Assembly (NCBI RefSeq): GCF_000430825.1
Contig: NZ_AUMT01000019.1
Location: forward strand, 1-57,414
Reading direction: 5' to 3'
From: Chryseobacterium daeguense DSM 19388
Lineage (GTDB): Bacteria > Bacteroidota > Bacteroidia > Flavobacteriales > Weeksellaceae
DNA: 57,414 nt
The position numbers were made by a program, and so were the translations under genes. Below, piece by piece: positions 15,355-24,317 of this stretch. The stretch's first letter is position 1. Every line of letters begins with the position of its first letter. The notes beneath the pieces were generated by a model. It saw nothing but the letters and a program-made list of their open reading frames with translations. It was not told the origin of the DNA and searched no databases.

Positions 15355-17472
15355 ATGGGAAGAGATCTTAAATTTACAAGAAATATTGGTATCGCTGCTC
15401 ACATTGATGCAGGTAAGACTACCACTACAGAAAGGATTTTATTCTATACAGGTGTAAACCACAAAATTGGAGAGGTTCACGATGGTGCTTCTACAATGGA
15501 CTGGATGGAACAGGAAGCAGAAAGAGGTATTACCATTACTTCTGCTGCAACTACTTGTAACTGGAATTTCCCAACAGATCAGGGTAAGAAATTACCTGAA
15601 ACAAAACCTTACCACTTCAACATTATCGATACACCGGGACACGTTGACTTCACAGTAGAGGTTAACAGATCTTTGAGAGTATTGGACGGTTTGGTATTCT
15701 TATTCTCTGCAGTAGATGGAGTAGAGCCTCAGTCTGAAACAAACTGGAGACTTGCTGACAACTACAAAGTGGCAAGAATGGGATTCGTAAACAAAATGGA
15801 CAGACAAGGTGCTGACTTCTTGAACGTTGTAAAACAAGTAAAAGAAATGTTAGGCTCTAATGCAGTTCCAATCGTTTTACCAATCGGTGCTGAAGAAGAT
15901 TTTAAAGGGGTTGTAGACTTAATTAAAAACAGAGCGATCATCTGGGATGAAGCTGGACAGGGTGCTACTTATGAAGTAGTTCCAATTCCGGAAGACATGA
16001 AAGATGAAGTTCTTGAATATAGAGAGAAATTAGTAGAAGCTGTAGCTGATTATGATGAAACTTTGATGGAGAAATTCTTCGAAGATCCGGATTCAATTTC
16101 TGAAGAAGAAATCAACGAAGCGCTTAGAAAAGCTACTATCGATCTTTCTATCATTCCTATGACTTGTGGTTCTTCATTCAAGAACAAAGGGGTACAGTTC
16201 ATGCTTGATGCTGTTTGTAAATACCTTCCTTCTCCACTTGATAAGGATAACATTACAGGTACAGATCCAAGAACTGATGCTGATATCGAAAGAAAACCAG
16301 ACGTAAACGAGCCTTTCGCTGCATTAGCTTTCAAAATTGCTACTGACCCTTTCGTAGGTAGATTAGCATTCTTCAGAGCTTATTCAGGAAGACTTGATGC
16401 TGGTTCTTATGTTCTTAACACAAGATCAGGAAACAAAGAAAGAATTTCCAGAATCTATCAGATGCACGCTAACAAACAAAATCCGGTTGAGTTTATCGAA
16501 GCTGGAGATATTGGTGCTGCTGTAGGATTTAAAGATATCAAAACAGGAGATACATTATCAGATGAAAAGAACCCAATCGTTCTTGAATCTATGATCTTCC
16601 CGGATCCGGTAATCGGTATCGCTGTTGAGCCTAAAACTAAGGCTGACCAAGATAAAATGGGTAACGCTTTGGCTAAATTAGCTGAAGAGGATCCTACATT
16701 CCAGGTTAAGACTGACGAGGCTTCAGGACAAACGATCATCTCAGGTATGGGTGAGCTTCACTTGGATATCATCGTAGACCGTATGAGAAGAGAGTTTAAA
16801 GTAGAAGTTAACCAGGGTCAACCGCAGGTAGAATACAAAGAAGCTCTTACAGCTACTGCAAACCACAGAGAAGTTTATAAAAAGCAATCTGGGGGTAGAG
16901 GTAAGTTCGCGGATATCGTATTTACAATTGGTCCGGCTGATGAAGGTAAAACAGGTCTTGAATTCATCAATGAAATTAAAGGTGGTAACATTCCAAAAGA
17001 ATTTATCCCTTCAGTGGAAAAAGGATTCAAAGAAGCTATGAAGAATGGTCCTTTAGCTGGATTTGAGGTTGAAGCGATGAAGGTTGTGTTGAAAGATGGA
17101 TCTTACCACCAGGTTGACTCGGATCAGCTTTCTTTCGAACTTGCTGCAAAGTTAGGTTTCAAAGAATCTGGTAGAGCTGCTAAAGCAGTTATCATGGAAC
17201 CAATCATGAAGCTGGAAGTAGTAACTCCTGAAGAGTACATGGGTGATATCGTAGGTGACCTTAACAGAAGAAGAGGTACAGTAAACGGTATGGATGACAG
17301 AAATAACGCTAAAGTTATCAAGGCTTTCGTTCCGCTTTCTGAAATGTTTGGTTATGTAACTTCTCTTAGAACGCTATCTTCAGGTAGAGCAACATCTTCT
17401 ATGGAATTCGAAAGATACGAAGCTGCTCCTACAAACGTTGCTGAGGAAGTAATCGCTAAGGCTAAAGGTTAA
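15355..17472 (+). CDS. fusA: Elongation factor G
   Basis: 705 residues, five-domain translocase GTPase. The G motifs are all present: AHIDAGKTTTTERILFYTG (P-loop 15-22), the switch I region, DTPGHVDFTVEV and NKMDRQGAD. Domains II-V follow without a gap, including the EVNQGQPQVEYKEAL region of domain IV. The position rpsG-fusA-rpsJ marks it as the canonical copy and not a paralogue such as EF-G2. In its 3' part the frame contains no sign of disruption. Confidence 0.97.
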   Translation: MGRDLKFTRNIGIAAHIDAGKTTTTERILFYTGVNHKIGEVHDGASTMDWMEQEAERGITITSAATTCNWNFPTDQGKKLPETKPYHFNIIDTPGHVDFTVEVNRSLRVLDGLVFLFSAVDGVEPQSETNWRLADNYKVARMGFVNKMDRQGADFLNVVKQVKEMLGSNAVPIVLPIGAEEDFKGVVDLIKNRAIIWDEAGQGATYEVVPIPEDMKDEVLEYREKLVEAVADYDETLMEKFFEDPDSISEEEINEALRKATIDLSIIPMTCGSSFKNKGVQFMLDAVCKYLPSPLDKDNITGTDPRTDADIERKPDVNEPFAALAFKIATDPFVGRLAFFRAYSGRLDAGSYVLNTRSGNKERISRIYQMHANKQNPVEFIEAGDIGAAVGFKDIKTGDTLSDEKNPIVLESMIFPDPVIGIAVEPKTKADQDKMGNALAKLAEEDPTFQVKTDEASGQTIISGMGELHLDIIVDRMRREFKVEVNQGQPQVEYKEALTATANHREVYKKQSGGRGKFADIVFTIGPADEGKTGLEFINEIKGGNIPKEFIPSVEKGFKEAMKNGPLAGFEVEAMKVVLKDGSYHQVDSDQLSFELAAKLGFKESGRAAKAVIMEPIMKLEVVTPEEYMGDIVGDLNRRRGTVNGMDDRNNAKVIKAFVPLSEMFGYVTSLRTLSSGRATSSMEFERYEAAPTNVAEEVIAKAKG

Positions 17473-17490
17473 TATTTAAATTAGATTAAA

Positions 17491-17796
17491 ATGTCACAAA
17501 GAATCAGAATAAAACTTAAATCTTACGATTACAACTTAGTAGATAAATCTGCAGAGAAAATCGTAAAAACGGTAAAGGCTACAGGTGCTGTTGTAAACGG
17601 ACCTATTCCATTGCCAACTAACAAGAGAATCTTCACTGTGTTGAGATCTCCACACGTAAACAAGAAAGCCAGAGAGCAGTTCCAATTATCAGCTCACAAG
17701 AGACTAATGGATATCTACTCTTCTTCTTCTAAAACGGTGGATGCTCTAATGAAATTAGAGTTGCCAAGCGGTGTAGACGTAGAAATTAAAGTGTGA
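17491..17796 (+). CDS. rpsJ: 30S ribosomal protein S10
   Basis: 101 residues with the S10 core (RIRIKLKSYDYNLVD, GPIPLPTNKRIFTVLRSPHV). S10 is a head protein of the 30S subunit and, by family, the NusE component of antitermination complexes. In most Bacteroidota rpsJ is followed directly by rplC; here a strong terminator and about 14 kb of unrelated genes intervene, so rpsJ is the last gene of the str operon. Confidence 0.97.
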   Translation: MSQRIRIKLKSYDYNLVDKSAEKIVKTVKATGAVVNGPIPLPTNKRIFTVLRSPHVNKKAREQFQLSAHKRLMDIYSSSSKTVDALMKLELPSGVDVEIKV

Positions 17797-17824
17797 TAAC
17801 TTGCATACTTTGCAATGATTATAT

Positions 17825-17858
17825 AAATCCGTTCCTGAAAAGGGGCGGATTTTTTTAT
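17825..17858 (+). terminator. Intrinsic terminator of the str operon
   Basis: Stem AAATCCGTTCCT / AGGGGCGGATTT, with two G-T pairs, closed by a GAAA tetraloop and followed by a run of T. It lies 28 nt after the rpsJ stop. Confidence 0.92.
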
Positions 17859-18016
17859 GCTTAAACTTGAGGACCTCCTTGCTGAGAAGATTGTTAAAAT
17901 AAATTAATCTTTTCTCTTCTTTTTCTTTATAATTTTCATCATTTTAAGAATTTTTGTGCGGAATTAAAATTCAATTAAATGTTGATTATGAATATGTTAT
18001 ATTTTCAAAACATATA

Positions 18017-18024
18017 TAAATTTG
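18017..18024 (+). promoter_or_regulatory. Putative -7 element of the carbonic anhydrase gene
   Basis: TAAATTTG lies inside the longest open frame. Transcription from about 18028 supports a start at 18075 or 18081 and not the upstream ATG at 17979. Confidence 0.5.
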
Positions 18025-18074
18025 CTCTTGAAAAAAAACATACTTATTTAATTAAACAAACAAATATTTTAAAG

Positions 18075-18926
18075 ATGCAAATGGAAAAAAAATTAAAAAG
18101 CACATTTGGACTAAGATCCAATGTAAAAAAGTTTATTGCTGCTCTTGGAATGGTTCCTCTACTTTTAATGACTTCGTGTCACAGTGATAATGAAGATATG
18201 CGTGAGCTGAATTCATATCCTTCCGACATTATCAGTACCCCAATAGTTACGTCTAATATTCCTGCGGTGGTTGCAGAAGCTCAGACGCCGATCAATATTG
18301 AGCCGTCGAAAGCAGTGGTTTTTCACAGCATTGATCCTACCATTCATTATGGAGCAGTTACAATGAATTCCGTAATGAATAACGGAGGAGAAAACCTGAG
18401 AGTAAATGTAAGCGGAGCGGATAATTTAAATAATTATATTACTGTAGGTGGTAAAAAATATAACCTGGTCAACTTTCACTTTCACTATAGCAGCGAGCAT
18501 ACTGTTGACGGAAAGTACAGTACAATGGAGATCCATTTTGTGAATGTATCTGCAGATAATTCTTATGCTGTTTTGGGTGTTTTGGTTGATTTAGGTAGTG
18601 GCAACACGTCACTTCAGAATTTATTTGCTCAATCTCCAACTACGAGCAATAGTGTTAATTCCTCCAATGCAACACTTGATATTTCAAATTTATTACCGAC
18701 AAATACCAGAGAGTATTTTACGTATAACGGATCACTTACAACCCCTAATTTTGGTTCCAATTCTTCTATCACAAACGGCGGGCCTGTTACCTGGTTTGTA
18801 TTTAAGAACAAACAGCAGTTGTCTACGGATCAGTTTAATTATTATAAGAACATCTATTTAGATCCAAACTTCAGAGCTATACAGCCCTTAAATGGTAGGA
18901 AAGTATATGTCAATCCAGGAAGATAA
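18075..18926 (+). CDS. Alpha-type carbonic anhydrase, lipoprotein
   Basis: By family this zinc enzyme interconverts CO2 and bicarbonate in the periplasm or at the surface. From the start at 18075 it has 283 residues. A basic n-region and hydrophobic stretch end in the lipobox LMTSC with Cys35. The catalytic domain begins with QTPINIEPS. The zinc ligands are His135 and His137 in NFHFHYSSEH and His154 in MEIHFVNV. The end of the fold (YNGSLTTPN, then a Trp-Phe-Val-Phe strand and RAIQPLNGRKVY) is intact. A longer frame starts at 17979, but a promoter element lies inside it. It is the first gene after the rpsJ terminator and has its own terminator. Confidence 0.9.
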   Translation: MQMEKKLKSTFGLRSNVKKFIAALGMVPLLLMTSCHSDNEDMRELNSYPSDIISTPIVTSNIPAVVAEAQTPINIEPSKAVVFHSIDPTIHYGAVTMNSVMNNGGENLRVNVSGADNLNNYITVGGKKYNLVNFHFHYSSEHTVDGKYSTMEIHFVNVSADNSYAVLGVLVDLGSGNTSLQNLFAQSPTTSNSVNSSNATLDISNLLPTNTREYFTYNGSLTTPNFGSNSSITNGGPVTWFVFKNKQQLSTDQFNYYKNIYLDPNFRAIQPLNGRKVYVNPGR

Positions 18927-18934
18927 ACATAATG

Positions 18935-18962
18935 AAAGGAATCAGTTAGATTCCTTTTTTTT
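18935..18962 (+). terminator. Intrinsic terminator of the carbonic anhydrase gene
   Basis: Perfect 9-bp stem AAAGGAATC / GATTCCTTT, loop AGTTA, T-run behind. Confidence 0.9.
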
Positions 18963-19024
18963 ATGCTCTAACATATAATATATAAATTTAACTGTAAATA
19001 TTTTTACTTTTTTACTAATATGTA

Positions 19025-19054
19025 TTGCAAGGTTCTGTATAATTTTTAAATTTG
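19025..19054 (+). promoter_or_regulatory. Promoter of the intact GLPGLI gene
   Basis: TTG (19025-19027), 19 bp spacer, TAAATTTG (19047-19054): a full consensus match with a leader of about 10 nt. Confidence 0.75.
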
Positions 19055-19067
19055 TAAAAATTATTCT

Positions 19068-19892
19068 ATGAAAAAAATTCTATTATTAATGATCATGATA
19101 AGTTTCTGCTTTAATGCACAAACGAATCGTTTTATCTATGAGCTTCAGTTTAAAAGAGATTCTACACAATCTCATCTTGACAAAATTAATTTTGTACTGG
19201 ATGTAAATCCTAAAGACGTAAAGTTTTACGAATATAATTACCTGGAATCAGATTCTATCAATAAAGTAAAAGGTAACTATCAACATCAATATGGAGGAGA
19301 TTTCCCGACTGTAAAAAGAAACAGGAACACCTTTAAAAACCAGAATTATGAACTGATCAATTTTGATTCATTCAGCTATCCTTCGGAAGACAGGATAAAC
19401 TGGAAATTATCTGCCGAAACCAAAAAAACCGGTGAACATACCTTACAAAAAGCAACTGCTGATTTTGGTGGCAGAAGCTGGATAGCCTGGTTTAATAAAG
19501 ATGTCAATATTCCGGAAGGTCCATATAAATTCAATGGCCTGCCCGGGCTTGTTTTTGAACTGCAGGACTCAAAATCCAATTTTACTTTTACATTAATTAA
19601 AAATATTAAGCTTAAAGAAACCTATGATACAACGGGATTTGTAGAAACATTTTACGGAAAGAAACCTCTTGAAATTTCAGAAAAAATGAGAGAGCGGAAG
19701 AAGAAAGAGTTTTTCAATGATCCTTTAGCCAATATGAGAAATAACTTTAAGGAAAATATGGAGGGCCAGATGTTTGTAATGGGCACAAAAATTACAAGCA
19801 TGGAGCAATTTAATGAACTTAGCAAAAAGCTTCAGGAAATGCTGAGAAAAACCAATAACCCGTTAGAACTCGATAAAGCTGTAAAATATTGA
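19068..19892 (+). CDS. GLPGLI family protein (intact)
   Basis: 274 residues with a cleavable signal (MKKILLLMIMISFCFNAQ). The hallmark GPYKFNGLPGLVFELQDS lies near residues 150-167, preceded by the conserved TADFGGRSWIAWFNKDV strand. The C-terminal third is charged and helical (KMRERKKKEFFNDP). The family is named for this motif, is abundant in Bacteroidota, and has no known function. Unlike the two other copies in the window (326-800 and 30961-31798) this one has no frameshift. It has its own promoter and terminator. The signal peptide suggests a periplasmic or surface role. Confidence 0.93.
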   Translation: MKKILLLMIMISFCFNAQTNRFIYELQFKRDSTQSHLDKINFVLDVNPKDVKFYEYNYLESDSINKVKGNYQHQYGGDFPTVKRNRNTFKNQNYELINFDSFSYPSEDRINWKLSAETKKTGEHTLQKATADFGGRSWIAWFNKDVNIPEGPYKFNGLPGLVFELQDSKSNFTFTLIKNIKLKETYDTTGFVETFYGKKPLEISEKMRERKKKEFFNDPLANMRNNFKENMEGQMFVMGTKITSMEQFNELSKKLQEMLRKTNNPLELDKAVKY

Positions 19893-19916
19893 TTCAAATA
19901 ATAAATTTAAACATTA

Positions 19917-19942
19917 AACTCTGCCCGTTCGGCGGAGTTTTT
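19917..19942 (+). terminator. Intrinsic terminator of the GLPGLI gene
   Basis: Stem AACTCTGCC / GGCGGAGTT with one T-G pair, loop CGTTC, T-run behind. Confidence 0.88.
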
Positions 19943-19969
19943 GTATATTTTTACTAAAAAATTAATACA

Positions 19970-20470
19970 ATGGCTAAATTGAAGAATAGTTTTTTTGAAA
20001 GGTTTTCTAATTGGGCAACAAAATTTACAGGAAGTTCATACGCATTCATCATTGCAATGCTTATTGTAGTTATCTGGGCTGCCTCGGGGCCAATTTTTAA
20101 CTATTCGGAAACGTGGCAGCTTGTCATTAATACAGGTACTACAATCATTACCTTCCTGATGGTTTTCCTGATTCAGAAAGCCCAGAACAAAGATTCCAAA
20201 GCAATCCAGATCAAATTAAATGAACTAATTGCTGCCAACGAAAGAGCAAGCAACAGGATTGTAGATATTGAAGATCCTACAGAAAAAGAGCTGGATCAGC
20301 TTCACTGCTATTATGAAAAGCTTGCAGATTTTGCTGAGGAAGACGGGGATATTCATACCTCACATTCAATAGATGCGGCACAGCGGAATCAGGACGATAA
20401 GCTGATTTTTTCAAAATCCAAACATAGAGAATGGCTAGCAAAAGCACAACAAAAAAAGGAATCGCAGTGA
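19970..20470 (+). CDS. Low-affinity iron permease family protein
   Basis: 166 residues. Two transmembrane helices are visible (about 24-42, FIIAMLIVVIWAASGPIF; and 50-66, LVINTGTTIITFLMVFLIQ), joined by a short loop with YSETWQ. Then come the family stretch QKAQNKDSKAIQIKLNELI, ERASNRIVDIEDPTEKEL and a soluble acidic C-terminus. This matches the small bacterial proteins of the Fet4-like low-affinity iron permease family, which have only part of the yeast transporter. A transport function in bacteria is not established. The stop codon lies inside the terminator hairpin shared with the convergent gene. Confidence 0.85.
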   Translation: MAKLKNSFFERFSNWATKFTGSSYAFIIAMLIVVIWAASGPIFNYSETWQLVINTGTTIITFLMVFLIQKAQNKDSKAIQIKLNELIAANERASNRIVDIEDPTEKELDQLHCYYEKLADFAEEDGDIHTSHSIDAAQRNQDDKLIFSKSKHREWLAKAQQKKESQ

Positions 20471-20482
20471 TTCCTTTTTTTT
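20450..20482. terminator. Bidirectional terminator overlapping the permease stop codon
   Basis: Stem GGAATC (20458-20463) / GATTCC (20469-20474), loop GCAGT, A-run before and T-run after. The TGA of the permease gene (20468-20470) is inside the hairpin; the convergent gene ends at 20490. Confidence 0.88.
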
Positions 20483-20489
20483 GTCTAAA

Positions 20490-23195
20490 TTATCTCATAA
20501 AGTAACTAAAATAAGAACAGCTTCCCATAAGGCTTTTTGCTGTTTCCGTATTAGCATACTGTGTTTTCAGCATTTCAAAATACGTTCTGTATTTTTGATT
20601 CTTGATCTGGTCAAGCTCTTTTTGATGCGTATCGGTTTTTTCGCTCCATTTGGGGTCAGAATAGTCAATATTAGAGGGGTGATTCGCTTCATACTGGTAA
20701 TATTTACCCTGCTCTGCACTCGCCATCTGGAAAAGAATTCTGGCTTTCTGCTCATTGTCCGCTGAAATGTCTAATGCTTTTTTGTAATAATTAATGGCAA
20801 GATCAAAATTATCAGGCTCAATGTAAGAACGGTCAAGGAAATTTTTATAATAATACTGATACGGATTTTTCTTTTCTGTGTTCACAAAATCATATTTTCC
20901 GCCGTTGCTGTTATCAATATCCATTACAAAAAGTTCTCTGTAATACCCTAGAATAGAAGTGTTATACAACAGATTTCCGATAAGCTGATTGGCTTTAGAA
21001 GACCTTTCATCTTTTCCGGTTCCTAATTTTTTTAGCTGAACCAAAGCATCTGCCAGTTCCAGTTTATTCATCATCGGCTTAATAAATGAAAACTGTGCGT
21101 AATCTTCTTTTATCATGCTTTCATTGTCTGCACTTTGGTAGCTTTCCCAGACGTTATGCCCGAAAACGAGATCAGAAATATTATTGAATCCATTATAAGT
21201 GCCGGCTGCATATTGAAGCGTGCCCGGTTTTTTCTGTTCATAATTCCATTCCGTTCTTGGAATTCCTGAGAAATTCTGTGCTTTCTGATAGAAGGATTTA
21301 GCTTTTTCAAAATCCGCCTGTCTCATGGCTCTGTCGCCATAGATTACGGCAAAAAAGGCATCAATATTTCCTACATCATTAATGTTTTTAGCGATAATCT
21401 GCTGTTCAAACTGAGTTTTATTTGGTTTTCTGTAGAAGTCTTCCACACTTTTTACCAGGCTTGAATTCGGATTATACTGAAGGTCTGAAAGTTTATTATT
21501 CATTAAAAAAGACTTTCCGTCTTCTCCCTGAAGAAAATATCGGTTGGCCAGTACATCTTTGAGAAAATCAGCTGTGGAAGGGACTTCACCATAATAATCA
21601 TACTCATCTGTTTCCGTACTGTCTTTTTTAGCTTCAGGTTTTTCAGTAAAATATTCAGCATAGTCTTTCATTAAATGATCTTCGTATTCAGCGTCAATTT
21701 TTGGCTGGGAAACGATATCATTCAGAACTTTCATCCTTTTGATTTCTTCCAGGTATTCAGGATTTGAAGTTTTGATATTTTCTAAAATTTCGGTGCTGGC
21801 CTTATAATCTTTTTTCAAGAATTTTAAATAGGCATCTGCAATCTGCCAGTACTCATCTTTGGATTTTTCTTTTGTTTTATTGGTAAATTTTTCCAAATCA
21901 TCCAGAAAATCTTTCGATTTTTCGTCATACCAGTAATTATTATTAGTGAAAACAGGGATTCTGTTTGGGTTATCCAGCAATTCATCATCGCTTTGGTCTG
22001 CTTTATTCTCATCGGAACCTTGTTCTTTTGATCCTCCAAAAAGATTTTTAAAGAATCTCACAATTTTCTGCCAGAAAGAAAGCTCTTCCTTTTTTACTTC
22101 TGTGGTTTCGGTTTTGGCTTTATCTGAAGTTTTATTTGAATTAACAACCTTAGTCGCAGAATTGCTATTGTCCGAATTATAATAATAAATCGGCAGGTAA
22201 TTTCTTTCCAGTTCATTGATGCTTCTCACCGCCATTACTTTTAGAATTTCGGAATCAGGATTGATTTCGAACATTTTTTCCATCACCGGAATCGGATTAT
22301 TAAAGTCTTCATAGCCTAAAAGAAAATAAGCCATATCTTTCTCATCATTGGTCGCTGCTCTTTTCAGGATGTTATTAAAAGAGGCTGTATCCGAAAGTTT
22401 CATGGATACAAAAGCAGATTCTTTACGGCTTTTGCTGTCTTTAAAAACCTGGAAAAAGTTCCAGTTGGCATCGCTGTTCAAACCCAGACCACGCTGTGCA
22501 CCGGCAAGCTGGTCGAGAGCCATGATGTAAGGTGCGCCTTTCAGCTTGATAGGCTGAACATACATATTAAAAGCCTGAACAGCCTTATCGTAATTTCTCG
22601 TATAATGATTGAAACGAACGATCTGGAAACCGTAACGCTGCTTTATTTCAGGATTTTTTGCGGCATTGTAGAGAGAAGTTAATGCTTTGATTGTTTTATT
22701 ATAATCAAGCTGAGTAGCATTTTTCGCGGACTGATTTTCATTGTAATAGAATGAATTCGGACTCTCTACATAATTAATCCTCATGTATGGCTCAAGATAT
22801 TTGGCTTCAATGAGGTAATCAATTCCTTCATGATATTTCTGATAAAAGCCGGAACCCTGCTTTATTAGCAGTTGATTGGCCGGACTTCCTTTTTTCAAAG
22901 CATTAAGGTCATTCATGCTCATTTTATTTACCAGGAAGTCGGTTTCGGCATAGCTTAGCTGATTGTTGAAAAATTTTCTCCAGGAATCAATATTTTCATC
23001 CGGAATCTGAGAGGGCTTAAAATCAGTATAAAACCTCGTGGAATAGCTGTGGAGAAATGGCAGGTAAGATTTATCCTTGATGATGCTCTGTGTAAACAGG
23101 TTGAAGTATTCATAATCAGGATCAGACCATGCGCAGGCTTCAGTTTTTGCATAAAAAAGCGATACAACAGCAAGTGAAAGGAAGTACTTTTTCAT
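20490..23195 (-). CDS. Large secreted protein of unknown function, probably helical repeat
   Basis: 901 residues with signal MKKYFLSLAVVSLFYAKTEA, followed by CAWSDPDYEYFNLF. I do not recognise a named family. The chain is rich in Tyr, Asp, Asn and Lys and consists of many predicted helices. Segments such as KQRYGFQIVRFNHYTRNYDKA and PEILKVMAVRSINELERNYLP-like stretches give a TPR-like impression, and the C-terminal third has FDLAINYYKKALDISADNEQ, a plausible TPR unit. A Lys/Ser/Asn/Asp-rich linker (about 345-410) splits the protein into two helical halves. It is single in its direction, between two terminators or spacer regions, and likely periplasmic or surface located. Confidence 0.85.
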   Translation of the reverse strand: MKKYFLSLAVVSLFYAKTEACAWSDPDYEYFNLFTQSIIKDKSYLPFLHSYSTRFYTDFKPSQIPDENIDSWRKFFNNQLSYAETDFLVNKMSMNDLNALKKGSPANQLLIKQGSGFYQKYHEGIDYLIEAKYLEPYMRINYVESPNSFYYNENQSAKNATQLDYNKTIKALTSLYNAAKNPEIKQRYGFQIVRFNHYTRNYDKAVQAFNMYVQPIKLKGAPYIMALDQLAGAQRGLGLNSDANWNFFQVFKDSKSRKESAFVSMKLSDTASFNNILKRAATNDEKDMAYFLLGYEDFNNPIPVMEKMFEINPDSEILKVMAVRSINELERNYLPIYYYNSDNSNSATKVVNSNKTSDKAKTETTEVKKEELSFWQKIVRFFKNLFGGSKEQGSDENKADQSDDELLDNPNRIPVFTNNNYWYDEKSKDFLDDLEKFTNKTKEKSKDEYWQIADAYLKFLKKDYKASTEILENIKTSNPEYLEEIKRMKVLNDIVSQPKIDAEYEDHLMKDYAEYFTEKPEAKKDSTETDEYDYYGEVPSTADFLKDVLANRYFLQGEDGKSFLMNNKLSDLQYNPNSSLVKSVEDFYRKPNKTQFEQQIIAKNINDVGNIDAFFAVIYGDRAMRQADFEKAKSFYQKAQNFSGIPRTEWNYEQKKPGTLQYAAGTYNGFNNISDLVFGHNVWESYQSADNESMIKEDYAQFSFIKPMMNKLELADALVQLKKLGTGKDERSSKANQLIGNLLYNTSILGYYRELFVMDIDNSNGGKYDFVNTEKKNPYQYYYKNFLDRSYIEPDNFDLAINYYKKALDISADNEQKARILFQMASAEQGKYYQYEANHPSNIDYSDPKWSEKTDTHQKELDQIKNQKYRTYFEMLKTQYANTETAKSLMGSCSYFSYFMR

Positions 23196-23287
23196 ATTAT
23201 GTATGGTGTTTTTGAGTTTGTTGTTTTAAATGGAATTACCAGTTACATTTATTCTCAATCATTTGGTGAACTAATGTGATCAAATCT

Positions 23288-23314
23288 CTCGCAGATTAGG
23301 CAGACTACACAGAT
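23288..23314. repeat. 9-bp tandem repeat, three units
   Basis: CTCGCAGAT, TAGGCAGAC and TACACAGAT stand in phase. A short partial complement, ATCCGCG, follows near 23332. The unit belongs to the GCAGATTA-type sequence scattered in intergenic regions of this window (also AATCTGCG near 813). Confidence 0.55.
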
Positions 23315-23339
23315 GGTTATGTTAAAAAAAATCCGCGAA

Positions 23340-24317
23340 CTAAAAATTAAAATTCTGCCCGGTAACAAATTTACTATCTAATTGATAATAAATAATTGAA
23401 AAGGATGGTATTTTTTTATCTAAAAAGGAAACAACATCTTTCAGCTGATCGTCAGAAATTTCCTCGACTTTTATTTTAAAACCTTTGTTCATATAGTTTC
23501 CAAAGTAGAAGCCGTCTTTCTGTATTTCAATTTCCGTTTCCGAAATCTTTTTAAAGGCTGGATTTTCAAGGTCTTTTTTTGATAAGGCATTTATCAGTTT
23601 GTGTTTACCCAAATAATTGGTCACAATCCCCCAGGAATAAATAGGGAGGGCAACTTCAATTTTTTTAAGAGGATACTCATCTATTTTTGAAAGGTAAGTT
23701 TTCAGGATATTAACGTCAAGAATGGAGTTCTTATCAGAATTTTCCAGTGGAGAAGAAGTAGAGTAGCACATCAGATAGACTTTTTCTACGGGCGGAATTC
23801 CCGCCTGGGACTTATCTTTTACCTGATGAAGCCGTAAAGTGCAGGTAATTTCTTTTCCGGAGATTTTCTTTAATTCTTTTAAAAATGCAAAATAATCGTC
23901 CCGCGTTCCGGCCGTCCAGTCACAGTCGATCTGGATTTCGTTATTTGTTTTTAAATGATATTCCGAAGTTTTTCTTTGAATTAAATCTTGAATGCTTTTT
24001 GCTAAAAAAATGATCTCTTCATTTTTTATAAACAGAAAAGTTCTGTTGGTAATAAATACCGTCGGAACAATCTGCTTGTCGGTTTGAAAACTATTATCCT
24101 TAATAATAATGCCTACCGGTTGAAATTTCCCATCGATCTTATCAACATCAAAAAAACGGCTGTATACATAAGGAGCTGTTGCCTTGTGTAAGACATTTTT
24201 TTCTGTTTTGTCTAAAGCCAATTTGGTTTTCCAATAATAAAATGTGTACGGATGGTGTTCTTTTTTACTGCAGGAAACAGCAAAAAGCAGAATGAAAAGT
24301 AAACGTAAAATCTGCAT
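23340..24317 (-). CDS. Lipoprotein of unknown function, possible TIM-barrel
   Basis: 325 residues. The signal MQILRLLFILLFAVSC ends in a lipobox (Cys16). The mature domain alternates strands and helices. The segment IQIDCDWTAGTRDDYFAFLK, followed by a Lys/Ile helix, then LRLHQ and later EVALPIYSWGIV, recalls glycoside-hydrolase-like TIM barrels of the DUF3142 type, where an early strand carries an Asp in a DxD pattern. The likeness is by eye and no catalytic residues can be named. The ATG overlaps the stop of the upstream gene (TAATG), so the two are translationally coupled. Confidence 0.8.
   Translation of the reverse strand: MQILRLLFILLFAVSCSKKEHHPYTFYYWKTKLALDKTEKNVLHKATAPYVYSRFFDVDKIDGKFQPVGIIIKDNSFQTDKQIVPTVFITNRTFLFIKNEEIIFLAKSIQDLIQRKTSEYHLKTNNEIQIDCDWTAGTRDDYFAFLKELKKISGKEITCTLRLHQVKDKSQAGIPPVEKVYLMCYSTSSPLENSDKNSILDVNILKTYLSKIDEYPLKKIEVALPIYSWGIVTNYLGKHKLINALSKKDLENPAFKKISETEIEIQKDGFYFGNYMNKGFKIKVEEISDDQLKDVVSFLDKKIPSFSIIYYQLDSKFVTGQNFNF

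Noticed and set aside
17979..18074. Upstream start of the carbonic anhydrase
   Set aside because: The added residues have no signal-peptide sense, and a TAAATTTG promoter element lies within them.
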